This document shows, one piece after another, positions 37,035-46,556 of a stretch of 64,000 nucleotides of DNA. The number at the start of each line of letters is the position of its first letter. The stretch's first letter is position 1. A program made the position numbers and the translations under genes. The notes beneath the pieces are model-generated. The model had not been told where the DNA came from. It ran no database searches and saw only the letters and a list, made by a program, of their open reading frames with translations. Source of the DNA: Streptomyces sp. SLBN-31 (GTDB lineage: Bacteria; Actinomycetota; Actinomycetes; Streptomycetales; Streptomycetaceae); the NCBI RefSeq assembly GCF_006715395.1, contig NZ_VFNC01000001.1:2108001-2172000 (forward strand), given 5' to 3'.

Positions 37035-38176
37035 TCCGCGTCGGCCCCCTTGCTGTTCAGAGACTTCGTGACGGCGTCCAGCAGCTCCTGCCAGGCCACC
37101 TCGAACTTGGCGACGCCCTCGTCCTCCAGCTGCTGCACGACCTCGTCGTAGGAGATGCCGAGCGCCTCCACGGCGGTCAGGTCGGCGTGGGCCTGCTCGT
37201 AGCCGCCGGTCACCGTGTCGCCGGTGATCTCGCCGTGGTCGGCGGTGGCGTTGAGGGTGGCTTCCGGCATCGTGTTGACGGTGCCCGGCGCGACCAGCTC
37301 GTCGACGTACAGGGTGTCCTTGTACGCCGGGTCCTTCACGCCGGTCGACGCCCACAGCGGGCGCTGCTTGTTGGCCCGCGCCCCGGCGAGGGCGGTCCAG
37401 CGCTCTCCGCTGAAGACCTCCTCGTAGGCCTGGTAGGCGAGGCGTGCGTTGGCCAGCGCCGCCTTGCCCTTGAGGGCGGCGGCCTCGGGGGAGCTGAGGG
37501 CGGAGAGCCGCTTGTCGACCTCGGAGTCGACACGGGAGACGAAGAAGGAGGCCACGGAGTGGATGACGGAGAGGTCGAGGCCCGCGGCCCGTGCCTTCTC
37601 CAGGCCTGCGAGGTAGGCGTCCATGACCTCGCGGTAGCGCTCCAGGGAGAAGATCAGCGTGACGTTGACGCTGATGCCGAGGCCGATGACCTCGGTGATC
37701 GCCGGGAGGCCGGCCTTCGTCGCCGGAATCTTGATCATGACGTTGGGGCGGTCCACGAGCCAGGCGAGCTGCCTGGCCTCGGCGACTGTGGCCTTCGTGT
37801 CGTGGGCCAGACGCGGATCGACCTCGATGGAGACCCGGCCGTCCCGGCCGCCGGTGGCGTCGTACACGGGCCGCAGGACGTCGGCGGCGGCGCGGACGTC
37901 CGCGGTGGTCATCATCCGCACGGCCTCCTCGACCGTGACGCCCCGCACCGCCAGGTCGGCGAGCTGCTCCTCGTAGCCCGCGCCCGAGCCGATGGCGGCC
38001 TGGAAGATGGAAGGGTTGGTGGTCACGCCCACCACGTTGCTGTTCGCGACGAGTTCGGCGAGGTTGCCGGACTCGATCCGGCGGCGGGAGAGGTCGTCCA
38101 GCCAGATGGAGACGCCTTCGTCGCTCAGGCGCTTGAGTGCTCCCGCGGTCGCGGTCACTTCGGTCACTGTGATCAT
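37031..38176 (-). CDS. tal: Transaldolase
   Basis: This 381-residue transaldolase of the longer actinobacterial type transfers a dihydroxyacetone unit between sugar phosphates. Signatures [15 protein letters not shown], the Schiff-base lysine region [15 protein letters not shown], and [15 protein letters not shown] are present. ATG 38176 starts [17 protein letters not shown], 19 nt after the tkt stop, with a purine-rich AAAGAAG just upstream. The stop overlaps zwf. Confidence 0.96.
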   Translation of the reverse strand: MITVTEVTATAGALKRLSDEGVSIWLDDLSRRRIESGNLAELVANSNVVGVTTNPSIFQAAIGSGAGYEEQLADLAVRGVTVEEAVRMMTTADVRAAADVLRPVYDATGGRDGRVSIEVDPRLAHDTKATVAEARQLAWLVDRPNVMIKIPATKAGLPAITEVIGLGISVNVTLIFSLERYREVMDAYLAGLEKARAAGLDLSVIHSVASFFVSRVDSEVDKRLSALSSPEAAALKGKAALANARLAYQAYEEVFSGERWTALAGARANKQRPLWASTGVKDPAYKDTLYVDELVAPGTVNTMPEATLNATADHGEITGDTVTGGYEQAHADLTAVEALGISYDEVVQQLEDEGVAKFEVAWQELLDAVTKSLNSKGADAE

Positions 38177-38195
38177 CTTCTTTCTTGCGATCGGA

Positions 38196-40271
38196 TCAAC
38201 CGCGGGCGGCGGCCAGGGATTCCCGGGCGGCCGCTGCGACGTTCTCGGGGGTGAAGCCGTACTCGGCGAACAGGGTCTTGGCGTCGGCGGAGGCGCCGAA
38301 GTGCTCGAGGGAGACGATGCGTCCCGCGTCACCGGTGAAGCGGTACCACGTCAGACCGATCCCGGCCTCGACGGCGACACGGGCTCGCACGGACGGCGGA
38401 AGGACGCTCTCGCGGTACTCGCGCGGCTGCTCCTCGAACCACTCCACGGACGGCATCGACACCACCCGCGCGCCGACCCCCTCCGCCTCCAGCAGTTCCC
38501 GCGCGGCGACGGCGAGCTGCACCTCGGAGCCGGTGGCGATCAGGACGACGTCCGGGGTCTGCGTCGAGGACTCCTTCAGGACGTAACCGCCCTTCGCCGC
38601 ATCGGGGTTGGGCGCGTACGTCGGCACTCCCTGGCGGGTGAGCGCGAGACCGTGCGGGGCCGGGTCGGTGGCGTGCCGCTTGAGGATCTCGGCCCAGGCG
38701 ATCGCCGTCTCGTTGGCGTCGGCCGGGCGGACGACGTTCAGGCCGGGGATGGCGCGCAGGGAGGCGAGGTGCTCGACCGGCTGGTGCGTGGGGCCGTCCT
38801 CGCCGAGGCCGATGGAGTCGTGCGTCCACACGTAGGTGACGGGCAGCTGCATCAGCGCCGACATCCGCACCGCGTTGCGCATGTAGTCGGAGAACACCAG
38901 GAAGGTGCCGCCGTAGATGCGGGTGTTGCCGTGCAGGGCGATGCCGTTCATCTCCGCGGCCATCGAGAACTCGCGGATGCCGAAGTGGACGGTTCGGCCG
39001 TAGGGGTCGGCCTCCGGCAGCGGGTTGCCCTCCGGCAGGAACGACGACGTCTTGTCGATGGTGGTGTTGTTCGAGCCGGCCAGGTCGGCGGAGCCGCCCC
39101 ACAGCTCGGGCAGGACGGCGCCGAGGGCCTGGAGCACCTTGCCGGAGGCGGCACGTGTCGCGACGGCCTTGCCCTCCTCGAACACCGGCAGCGCCTCCTC
39201 CCAGCCCTCCGGGAGCCGGCCGGCCACGATCCGGTCGAACAACTCGGCCCGCTCGGGGTTCGCGCCGCGCCACTTGTCGATCTGCTTGTCCCAGGCCGCG
39301 TGCGCCTCGGCACCCCGGTCCAGGGCCTGGCGGGCGTGGGCGAGGACGTCGGCGTCCACCTGGAAGGACTGCTCCGGGTCGAAGCCGAGGACGCGCTTGG
39401 TGGCGGCGATCTCGTCCGCGCCCAGCGCCGAGCCGTGGGAGGCCTCGGTGTTCTGAGCGTTCGGGGCGGGCCAGGCGATGATCGTGCGCATCGCGACGAT
39501 CGAGGGGCGCCCGGTCTCGGCCTGCGCCGCCTTCAGGGCCGCGTACAGCGCGGGCACGTCGACGTCGCCGTTCTCCGTGGGCTCGACGCGCTGGGTGTGC
39601 CAGCCGTAGGCCTCGTACCGCTTGAGCACGTCCTCGGAGAACGCGGTCGCGGTGTCGCCCTCGATGGAGATGTGGTTGTCGTCGTAGAGGAAGACCAGGT
39701 TGCCGAGCTTCTGGTGGCCGGCCATCGAGGAGGCCTCGGCGGAGACGCCCTCCTCCAGGTCGCCGTCGGAGACGATCGCCCAGACGGTGTGGTCGAAGGG
39801 GGAGGTGCCCTCGGGGGCCTCGGGGTCGAACAGGCCGCGCTCGTAGCGGGCGGCCATCGCCATGCCGACGGCGTTGGCGGCGCCCTGGCCGAGCGGGCCG
39901 GTGGTGGTCTCCACACCGGCGGTGTGCCCGTACTCCGGGTGGCCGGGGGTCCGCGACCCGTGCGTGCGGAAGGCCTTCAGATCGTCCAGCTCGACCTCGT
40001 ATCCGGCGAGGAAGAGCTGGGTGTACAGGGTCAGCGAGGTGTGTCCGGGGGAGAGGACGAACCGGTCACGGCCGGTCCACTCCGGGTCGGCAGGATCGTG
40101 ACGCATCAACTTCTGAAAGATCGTGTACGCCGCCGGGGCGAGGCTCATGGCGGTGCCCGGGTGGCCGTTGCCGACCTTCTGCACGGCGTCGGCCGCGAGC
40201 AGACGGGCCGTGTCGACGGCCCGACGGTCGAGCTCGGTCCATTCGAAGCTGTCCGGTGTCTGCGTACTCAT
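38196..40271 (-). CDS. tkt: Transketolase
   Basis: This 691-residue thiamine-diphosphate enzyme is the first gene of the pentose phosphate operon. The N-terminal domain has [14 protein letters not shown] and [12 protein letters not shown], the ThDP motif is [18 protein letters not shown], and the pyrimidine domain has [19 protein letters not shown] and [23 protein letters not shown] 40271 was taken; an in-frame TTG two codons earlier exists. Its promoter shares the 146-nt spacer with the divergent AraC regulator and a perfect 17-bp palindrome. Confidence 0.97.
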   Translation of the reverse strand: MSTQTPDSFEWTELDRRAVDTARLLAADAVQKVGNGHPGTAMSLAPAAYTIFQKLMRHDPADPEWTGRDRFVLSPGHTSLTLYTQLFLAGYEVELDDLKAFRTHGSRTPGHPEYGHTAGVETTTGPLGQGAANAVGMAMAARYERGLFDPEAPEGTSPFDHTVWAIVSDGDLEEGVSAEASSMAGHQKLGNLVFLYDDNHISIEGDTATAFSEDVLKRYEAYGWHTQRVEPTENGDVDVPALYAALKAAQAETGRPSIVAMRTIIAWPAPNAQNTEASHGSALGADEIAATKRVLGFDPEQSFQVDADVLAHARQALDRGAEAHAAWDKQIDKWRGANPERAELFDRIVAGRLPEGWEEALPVFEEGKAVATRAASGKVLQALGAVLPELWGGSADLAGSNNTTIDKTSSFLPEGNPLPEADPYGRTVHFGIREFSMAAEMNGIALHGNTRIYGGTFLVFSDYMRNAVRMSALMQLPVTYVWTHDSIGLGEDGPTHQPVEHLASLRAIPGLNVVRPADANETAIAWAEILKRHATDPAPHGLALTRQGVPTYAPNPDAAKGGYVLKESSTQTPDVVLIATGSEVQLAVAARELLEAEGVGARVVSMPSVEWFEEQPREYRESVLPPSVRARVAVEAGIGLTWYRFTGDAGRIVSLEHFGASADAKTLFAEYGFTPENVAAAARESLAAARG

Positions 40272-40323
40272 CTTCAAGAAATCCTCGATCTGAGTGGGAT
40301 TGCTGGCCTGACCCGTTCAAACT

Positions 40324-40340
40324 TAAAAGTCTGACTTTTA
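40324..40340. promoter_or_regulatory. Perfect palindrome in the tkt/AraC divergent promoter
   Basis: TAAAAGTCTGACTTTTA is an exact 17-bp palindrome around a central T, 53 nt upstream of tkt and 78 nt upstream of the AraC gene, in an AT-rich patch. It is a probable operator for the whole pentose phosphate operon. The binding protein is unknown; ROK or LacI-type factors or the AraC product are candidates. Confidence 0.7.
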
Positions 40341-40417
40341 CGAGGGAAGGTCCTCGTGTGCCAGCCTGTGGTGAAAGTGGGACACCGGAAGCAGCAGCTG
40401 GGCGGCGGTAGAGGGAC

Positions 40418-41323
40418 ATGGCGGACAGAAGCATCCAAGGCGGAGACGGCGACGGCGAGGTGGACGGGATCAGAACGTTCCCCTTCCCGGTCGAGCTGAG
40501 CGTGCGGGGCGTCGGGATGCAGGTGGGCCCGATGGGAACCGACCGCACATGGCACGCCGACGCCCCCCTGCATCGTGTCCACCGCATCGACTTCCATGTC
40601 GTGATGCTCTTCGACGCCGGCCCGGTCCGCCACATGATCGACTTCGCCGAGTACGAGGCGAACGCCGGCGACCTGCTGTGGATCCGCCCCGGCCAGGTCC
40701 ACCGCTTCTCCCGCACGAGCGAGTACTGCGGAACCGTGCTGACCATGCAGCCCGGCTTCCTGCCGCGCGCCACCGTGGAGGCCACCGGCCTCTACCGCTA
40801 CGACCTCCCGCCGCTGCTCAGCCCCGACGCGTCCCGGCTGGCCGGCCTCCGCTCGGCCCTCGCCCAGCTCGCCCGCGAGTACGAGGACACCGAGAGCCTG
40901 CCGCCGAGCCTGCACACCGCCGTACTGCGCCACTCCCTCACGGCGTTCCTCATCCGTCTCGCCCATCTGGCGGCCAGCTCCGCCGAGGCGGCCCGCCTCC
41001 AGTCGGACACCACCTTCACCCGCTTCCGCGACGCCGTGGAGAAGGGCTTCGCCACCAACCACAGCGTCAGCGGCTATGCCGACTCCCTCGGTTACTCCCG
41101 CCGCACCCTGGTCCGCGCGGTCCGTGCCGCCACCGGCGAGACCCCGAAGGGCTTCATCGACAAACGCGTGATCCTGGAGGCCAAGCGCCTCCTCGCCCAC
41201 ACGGACATGCCGATCGGCCGGGTGGGCGCGGCGATCGGCTTCCCCGACGCGGCGAACTTCTCCAAGTTCTTCCAGCAGCACACGGAGCTGACACCGGCGG
41301 CGTTCCGGGCGGAGCTGCGGTGA
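40418..41323 (+). CDS. AraC family regulator
   Basis: This 301-residue protein has an N-terminal cupin-like sensing domain (FAEYEANAGDLLWIRPGQVHRFSRT) and a C-terminal double helix-turn-helix (GYADSLGYSRRTLVRAVRAATGETPKGFIDKRVILEAKRLLAH, then FPDAANFSKFFQQHTELTPAAFR). It is divergent from tkt, so it may sense a sugar or metabolite and control the pentose phosphate operon, but the target is unproven. A strong hairpin terminator follows. Confidence 0.92.
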   Translation: MADRSIQGGDGDGEVDGIRTFPFPVELSVRGVGMQVGPMGTDRTWHADAPLHRVHRIDFHVVMLFDAGPVRHMIDFAEYEANAGDLLWIRPGQVHRFSRTSEYCGTVLTMQPGFLPRATVEATGLYRYDLPPLLSPDASRLAGLRSALAQLAREYEDTESLPPSLHTAVLRHSLTAFLIRLAHLAASSAEAARLQSDTTFTRFRDAVEKGFATNHSVSGYADSLGYSRRTLVRAVRAATGETPKGFIDKRVILEAKRLLAHTDMPIGRVGAAIGFPDAANFSKFFQQHTELTPAAFRAELR

Positions 41324-41332
41324 GACGCGAAG

Positions 41333-41363
41333 GAGGGGCTTCACGCCGCGCGTGAAGCCCCTC
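41333..41363. terminator. Strong bidirectional hairpin terminator
   Basis: A perfect 14-bp stem (GAGGGGCTTCACGC with its complement) and 3-nt loop sits in the 57-nt space between the convergent AraC and GH16 genes. Confidence 0.88.
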
Positions 41364-41380
41364 GCCGGTACCGGGCGGTG

Positions 41381-42766
41381 TCAGTGCCCGAAGTCGAACC
41401 AGTTCACGTTCACGAAGTCCGCCGGCTGGCCGCTGCTGAAGGTCAGATAGACGTCGTGCGTGCCCGTGACCGAGCTGATGTTGGCCGGGACCGTCGTCCA
41501 GGACTGCCAGCCGCCCGTGTTGCCGACGGCGAAGCTGCCGATGGGGGTGCTGGTGGCGCTGTCCAGGCGGACCTGGACCAGACCGCTGACCCCGGACGCG
41601 GCGCCGCTGGCCACCCGGGCGTAGAACTGCTTGGCCGCCGTGGAACCGAAGTTGACGCCCTTGTAGAGGGCCCAGTCACCGTTCGCGATGTATCCGACGT
41701 CCTGGCCGCCGCCGGTGTCCGAGGTGGCCTCGGTGGTGACGCCCGACTGGCTGTCGAAGGACTCCGCCTGGATGGCGCTGTAGGCGTCCCGGTTGCCGGT
41801 CGGCGGGGGAGTGGTACCGCCACCACCGGACGACAGCACCTGGACGTAGTCCACCAGCATCGGGTGGCCGGGCTCCGTCGCACTGGTCGGCCCGCCGCCG
41901 AAGGCCGCGGGGAAGCCGCCGCCCATCGCCACGTTCAGGATGATGAAGAAGCCATGGTTGGTGGCGTTGTTCCAGGTGGTGGCGTCCACCTGGTTCGACG
42001 TCACCGTCTGGTAGTTGACGCCGTCGACGTAGAAGCGGATCGCCTCCGGGCCGGCCGAGCGGTCCCACTCCATGGTGTAGGTGTGGAAGCCGGACTGACA
42101 GGTGGAGTTGGGACAGGCGGTCGAATTGCCCAGGCCCGTCGTCTCGTTGCAGGGGCCGCCCGAGGCCGTCCCGCAGTGCATGGTGGCCCAGGTCTTGTTG
42201 ATGCCGTTGACGTTCTCCATGATGTCGAGCTCGCCGACGCTCGGCCAGTTCTGGTAGTTGCCCCGGTAGGGGGCGCCCAGCATCCAGAACGCGGGCCAGT
42301 AGCCGGCGGCCGCGTTGCCGGTGACGTTGGGCATCTGGATGCGTGCCTCAACGCGCAACTTGCCGCCGGCCGGGGGCTGGAAGTCGGTGCGGTTGGTCTC
42401 GATGCGGCCCGACGTCCACTTGCCGGCCCCGTCGCGCAGCGGCGTGATCTTCAGGTTGCCGCTGCCGTCGAGTGCGACGTTGCTGGTGCTGTTGGTCATC
42501 GTCTCGACTTCGCCTGTGCCCCAGTTGGCGGCGCCACCGGGGTACGAAGTCCCGGTGTCGTACAGCCAGTTGGAGGTATTGACGCCGGTGCCGGCCGAGC
42601 CGTTGAAGTCGTCGGCGAACACCTGCGTCCAGCCGGACGGGGGCGTGGGCGCGGAGGCGTCGGCAGACTGGGTGGCGGCCGTGGCCAGCACGGCCGCCAA
42701 GCCGAGCGTGCTGAGGGCGGCGACGAGCGCGTGTCGCCGTCTGGGCATGCCGGAGGTTGCACTCAT
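41381..42766 (-). CDS. Secreted GH16 endo-beta-1,3-glucanase with CBM6
   Basis: This 461-residue extracellular glycosidase has an approximately 38-residue Sec signal peptide ending near ADASA, then a GH16 domain (about 45-310). The catalytic triad-like motif GELDIMENV provides nucleophile Glu179 and acid/base Glu184, with Asp181 between. A Gly/Thr/Pro linker leads to a C-terminal CBM6 (about 330-461; IQAESFDSQSGV to VNVNWFDFGH). It should hydrolyse beta-1,3-glucans such as laminarin or fungal wall glucan. A perfect LacI-type operator lies 56 nt upstream of the start, predicting glucan- or cello-oligosaccharide-responsive repression. Confidence 0.95.
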   Translation of the reverse strand: MSATSGMPRRRHALVAALSTLGLAAVLATAATQSADASAPTPPSGWTQVFADDFNGSAGTGVNTSNWLYDTGTSYPGGAANWGTGEVETMTNSTSNVALDGSGNLKITPLRDGAGKWTSGRIETNRTDFQPPAGGKLRVEARIQMPNVTGNAAAGYWPAFWMLGAPYRGNYQNWPSVGELDIMENVNGINKTWATMHCGTASGGPCNETTGLGNSTACPNSTCQSGFHTYTMEWDRSAGPEAIRFYVDGVNYQTVTSNQVDATTWNNATNHGFFIILNVAMGGGFPAAFGGGPTSATEPGHPMLVDYVQVLSSGGGGTTPPPTGNRDAYSAIQAESFDSQSGVTTEATSDTGGGQDVGYIANGDWALYKGVNFGSTAAKQFYARVASGAASGVSGLVQVRLDSATSTPIGSFAVGNTGGWQSWTTVPANISSVTGTHDVYLTFSSGQPADFVNVNWFDFGH

Positions 42767-42821
42767 TGGGGGGTGCCTCCCGGGTACGGGTGAAGGGCTG
42801 CGGGTACCGTTGGGAACGCGG

Positions 42822-42837
42822 TTGAGAGCGCTCTCAA
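42822..42837. promoter_or_regulatory. LacI-family operator upstream of GH16
   Basis: TTGAGAGCGCTCTCAA is a perfect 16-bp palindrome of the CebR-like type (core GAGCGCTC) that controls glucan-hydrolase genes in Streptomyces. It is the main feature of the 172-nt gap before the L,D-transpeptidase gene. Confidence 0.85.
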
Positions 42838-42938
42838 AGTGGGCCCAATGTGCTCCCCGTCACCCGGGTCGTCAAGAGTTAAAGCAAGGAAAGTCCCATC
42901 GGGGCGCGGAAGTTCACACTCTGAACGACGTAATCGTG

Positions 42939-44168
42939 CTAAACCGCGCTCCCGGCCTTCCACTCGGCCCACGACAGGTTCCACCCGTTGAGGCCGTTGG
43001 CCGGATCGACCGTCCTCTCGCCGGAGTTCTTCACGATGACGACGTCGCCGAGCATCGAGGACTCGTAGAACTTGTAACCGTCCACGGAAGGATCGCTCGC
43101 GCCCTTGGCGTCGTGCAGGCCCACGCAGCCGTGGCTGGTGTTCTGGTGGCCGAACACCGAGGTCGACGCCCAGTAGTTGCCGTGCACGAAGGTGCCGGAG
43201 GTGGTCAGGCGCTGGGCGTGCGGCACGTCGGAGATGTCGTACTCGTCGCCGAGCCCGACCGTCGAGGACTCCATGCGGGTCTGCTTGAACCGCTCGCTGA
43301 TGACCATGATCCCGGACCAGGTGGTGTGCTGGGCGTTGCCGCCGGAGACCGGGTAGGTGGCGATCGTCTCGCCGGCCCGCCGGACCGTCATCTCCTTCCT
43401 CGACAGGTCGACCGTGCTGATCTGCTCCCGGCCGATGCGGAAGGTGACGTCCTTGTGCTGGACGCCGTAGACGCCGTCCGTGCCCTCCACGTCCTTCAGA
43501 CGCAGGCTGAGCGTGATCTTCGTGCCGGCCGCCCAGTAGGTCTCCGGACGGAAGTCGAGCCGGGTGTCACCGAACCAGTGGCCGACCACCTCGACCGCGG
43601 GCTCCGCGGTGACGGTGATGGCCTTCTGGACGGCGGCCCGGTCCTTCACGGCGTGCGTGAAGTTGATCGACACGGGCATGCCGACTCCCGAGGTCGAACC
43701 CGCCTCGGGCGTGAAGTATCCGACGAAGGTCTCACCGGGCGATCGGGTGGTGAAGCTCGCCGTCTGCGCGGAGGCGCCCTCCGGGGTGGCCGTGACCGTG
43801 TACTTCGTGCCCGAGTACGGGTTCCTCTCCGACGTCCACTTCGTCCTGGCCTCGTCGAGGGAACCGGCCAGCGTGGAGCCGTCGTTGCCGGTGACCTTCA
43901 CCGAGACCAGCGTGCCGTCGGTCACGGTGACCTCGACGGGGCTGGAGAAGTCGGCCTTGAGGGTGCCGTCGGCGGGCGTGACCGAGACGACGGGCTTCTT
44001 CGCAGCGGCGGACGCGGACGCCTTCGCCGTGCCCTCCGACGCGCCCGCCGAGCCGCTGCACGCGGTCAGGACCGCGGCCGGCGCCACGCCGAGCGCACCG
44101 AGCAGCCCGCGCCGGGACCACCTGTGCGACTGCCGCTCCGACCGGTTCGATATGTGCGAGACGCCCAC
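42939..44168 (-). CDS. L,D-transpeptidase lipoprotein
   Basis: This 409-residue lipoprotein has a twin-Arg-like leader RRGLLGALGVAPAAVLTAC with a lipobox Cys, one or more immunoglobulin-like domains (about 55-265), and a C-terminal YkuD catalytic domain with HGNYW and the active-site motif TSHGCVGLHD (Cys about 348). It makes 3-3 crosslinks in peptidoglycan or attaches proteins to it, on the outer face of the membrane. GTG 44168 is supported by AGGAAGG 6 nt upstream. Actinobacterial cell-wall LdtMt2-like enzymes have the same layout. The gene precedes the histidine-kinase/MMPL scar. Confidence 0.92.
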   Translation of the reverse strand: MGVSHISNRSERQSHRWSRRGLLGALGVAPAAVLTACSGSAGASEGTAKASASAAAKKPVVSVTPADGTLKADFSSPVEVTVTDGTLVSVKVTGNDGSTLAGSLDEARTKWTSERNPYSGTKYTVTATPEGASAQTASFTTRSPGETFVGYFTPEAGSTSGVGMPVSINFTHAVKDRAAVQKAITVTAEPAVEVVGHWFGDTRLDFRPETYWAAGTKITLSLRLKDVEGTDGVYGVQHKDVTFRIGREQISTVDLSRKEMTVRRAGETIATYPVSGGNAQHTTWSGIMVISERFKQTRMESSTVGLGDEYDISDVPHAQRLTTSGTFVHGNYWASTSVFGHQNTSHGCVGLHDAKGASDPSVDGYKFYESSMLGDVVIVKNSGERTVDPANGLNGWNLSWAEWKAGSAV

Positions 44169-44444
44169 GTCAGGCCTTCCTGGGATATCCACCTTTTCCG
44201 GGTGCATCCTGCGCCGCGCGGATGTGCTGATCCTTTGAATTTCCGGGCCGCTCCCTGAGATTCCGGTGAGGAGCGGCCGGGGCCGACCCACACGCATCCG
44301 TCGGGCCGGTGGCGAGCTCCTCGAAGAGGTACGTCGCCGCGGCCGCCTCGCCCGTCGCCGCACCCGCTCCGAGCAGAGGTCCGCGACCGCCGGGGCCAGT
44401 CCGAAGATCTCCCTCGCTCGGGCGAGTGGGCACGCGACCTGCCG

Positions 44445-44712
44445 TCACGGAGTCCGGGACCCGGTCCCCACGACCGCCGCCTTCGGGGCCGGGGCCTCCT
44501 CGCCGAGCCCGAACCGCTCGTACGCCCGGTGCAACGGCCTCGGCGCCCACCACGCCCGGCGGCCCAGCAGCGCCATCGTCGCCGGGACCAGCAGCATCCG
44601 TACGAGCGTCGCGTCGATGAGGACCGCCAGGGTCAGGCCGAGTCCGATCTGCAGGATGGGTGAGAAGCCGCCCGTCATGAACGCGCCGAAGACGACGGCC
44701 AGCAGTTTCGAC
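44445..44712 (-). pseudogene. MMPL-family transporter C-terminal remnant
   Basis: About 80 residues remain of an RND/MMPL membrane protein: KLLAVVFGAFMTGGFSPILQ, then LTLAVLIDATLVRMLLVPATMALLGRRAWW, the last two helices of the family. The other ~620 residues are gone. Upstream, sequence switches directly to the middle of a histidine-kinase gene in a different frame at about 44712-44720. It has no start codon of its own. The 276-nt stretch between its stop and the transpeptidase gene shows no recognisable gene. Confidence 0.75.
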
Positions 44713-45681
44713 CGTCGCACGGGAAGCGTAGGCGTGTTTCACCGTGTTGGTCAGCGCCTCCTGCGTCACCCGGTAGGCGGCGACCTCGGCATCCGCCGGA
44801 AGCGGCCGCGGCTCGCCCCTCGAACGCAACTCCACCCGCAGGCCCGCGGTTTCGGAGACCCGGCGGACGAGCGCGGGCACACCCGCCACCGCGGGCTGCG
44901 GCGAAGTGCCGTTCGCCTGCTCCTCCTTGAGGACGCCGAGGATCCGCCGCAGCTGCGCCATCGCGTCCCGCCCGGCCGCCGCGATGGCGTCGAAGGACGC
45001 CTCCGCGCGCCGGGGATCGCTGCGTACCACGACCGGTCCGGCCTCCGCCTGCACCACCATCAGGCTCACCGCGTGCGCGAGGACGTCGTGCATGTCCCGG
45101 GCGATCCGGGACCGCTCCTCGGCGATGGCCCGCGCGGTGTCGGCGGCCCGCTCCCGCTCCAGGCGCCGGGCCCGGTCCTCGACCGCCTCCGTGTGGGCGC
45201 GCCGGTCCCGGGCCATCGTGCCCAGCCCGTACGCGCACAGGATCGTCAGCAGGTGGAAGGCGTACTCGAAGGGCCGGGCGTGCTCCTTGTGCTGCATGGT
45301 GAGGGTGGCCCCGACCAGCCAGCCCACCAGCATCAGCCGCCGCTGCCACGGCGGTGAGAGGGCGGCGACCGTGTAGAGGACGACCAGTCCGCCCCACACC
45401 ACGTCCGGCGGCGGCGCGTGGTAGACGGCCATAGCGGGCGTGGCCGCGGACACGACCCACGCGGTCGCGAACGGCGCCCGGCGCCGCCACACCAGCGGCA
45501 CCGCCGTCGCGGCACCCAGCAGCCAGCCCTGCCAGGACAGCGGGTCGTCGCCCTCGTCGGGGAAGAGCCACTGCAGGGAGACGGCGAACAGCACGAGCGC
45601 GGCGAGAGCGGTGTCGACGACGTACGGGTCGGCCGTGCGCAGCCGCGCGACCACCCGCCCGGGCCAGGACTGCGGGGACAT
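44713..45681 (-). pseudogene. Sensor histidine kinase, truncated before its ATPase domain
   Basis: About 320 residues of a NarL-type two-component sensor remain. They comprise several N-terminal helices (VVDTALAALVLFAVSLQWLF to LLTILCAYGLG), the HisKA_3 box with phospho-acceptor His in ARDMHDVLAHAVSLMVVQAEAG, and the N-box start AYRVTQEALTNTVKHAYASRATV. The sequence then breaks into the MMPL tail, so the ATP-binding G boxes and the expected response-regulator gene are missing. The ATG at 45681 has GGAGGAG upstream and the 5' part looks intact. The product cannot phosphorylate itself. Confidence 0.75.
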
Positions 45682-45777
45682 GGGCGGCTCCTCCGAACAG
45701 GGCGGTCCCAGTATCCCGAGCACACCCGGCCGCCGGCCTCACCGGCGAGAGGGATATTCGAAGGGGCTTCCTTCTGG

Positions 45778-45813
45778 GCCCTACGGCTCCTTCCGGCGCC
45801 CTACGGCTCCTTC
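45778..45813. repeat. 20-bp tandem duplication at the IclR gene 3' end
   Basis: GCCCTACGGCTCCTTC occurs at 45778-45793 and again at 45798-45813. The second copy includes the IclR stop codon. This looks like a slippage duplication. Confidence 0.6.
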
Positions 45814-46556
45814 GGCGGACGCCACCCCAGGGCCCGCGATATCCCGCGGGCCGCGAGCCGTACGGCCGGTACCAGCACCGGGACCTGTGCGTCGGCCTGC
45901 GGTACCACCACGGACACCGCGGCGGCCACCGCCCCGCCCGGCCCGCGCACGGGGGCGGCCACCGACAGGGCGTCCTCGGTGACCTGCCTGGCGCTCACCG
46001 CGACACCCGTGCGGCGCACCTCGGCCAGCACCCGCCGCAGCTTCGCCGGATCGGTGACGGTGTACGGCGTGAAGCGGGCGAGCGGGGCCGCGCAGTACTC
46101 CTCCTGCGCCTCCTGGCCCGCGTGCGCCAGCAGCGCGAGCCCGACGCCGGTGGCGTGCAGCGGCCAGCGCGCCCCCACCCGGATGTGCACGCCGACGGCC
46201 GAACGCCCCGAGATCCACTCGATGTAGACCACCTCCGACCCGTCCCGCACCGCCAGCTGCACGTTCTCGTGCGTCGCCTCGTACAGGTCCTCCAGGTACG
46301 GCAGCGCGATCTGCCGCAGGCCCAGCCCGCGCGGGGCGAGTGCCGCGACCTCCCACAGCCGGAGCCCGACCTGGTAGACACCGGACGCGTCCCGCTCCAG
46401 GGCGCCCCACTCCGTCAGGGCGGCCACCAGCCGGTGTGCGGTGGTGAGGGTCAGCGCGGCCCGCCGGCTGATGTCCGTCAGGGACAGCGCCGGGTGTTCG
46501 TGGTCGAACGCGGCGAGGACGGACAGCAGCCGGTCGGGGGCGGAGCGCAGGGTCAT
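45801..46556 (-). CDS. IclR family regulator
   Basis: This 251-residue regulator has an N-terminal winged helix (APDRLLSVLAAFDHEHPALSLTDISRRAALTLTTAHRLVAAL) and a C-terminal IclR effector domain with YLEDLYEATHENVQLAVRDGSEVVYIE and GVHIRVGARWPLHATGVGLALLAH. Its ATG overlaps the upstream secreted hydrolase stop (ATGA), so the regulator is cotranscribed with the hydrolase it probably controls. Confidence 0.93.
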   Translation of the reverse strand: MTLRSAPDRLLSVLAAFDHEHPALSLTDISRRAALTLTTAHRLVAALTEWGALERDASGVYQVGLRLWEVAALAPRGLGLRQIALPYLEDLYEATHENVQLAVRDGSEVVYIEWISGRSAVGVHIRVGARWPLHATGVGLALLAHAGQEAQEEYCAAPLARFTPYTVTDPAKLRRVLAEVRRTGVAVSARQVTEDALSVAAPVRGPGGAVAAAVSVVVPQADAQVPVLVPAVRLAARGISRALGWRPPKEP

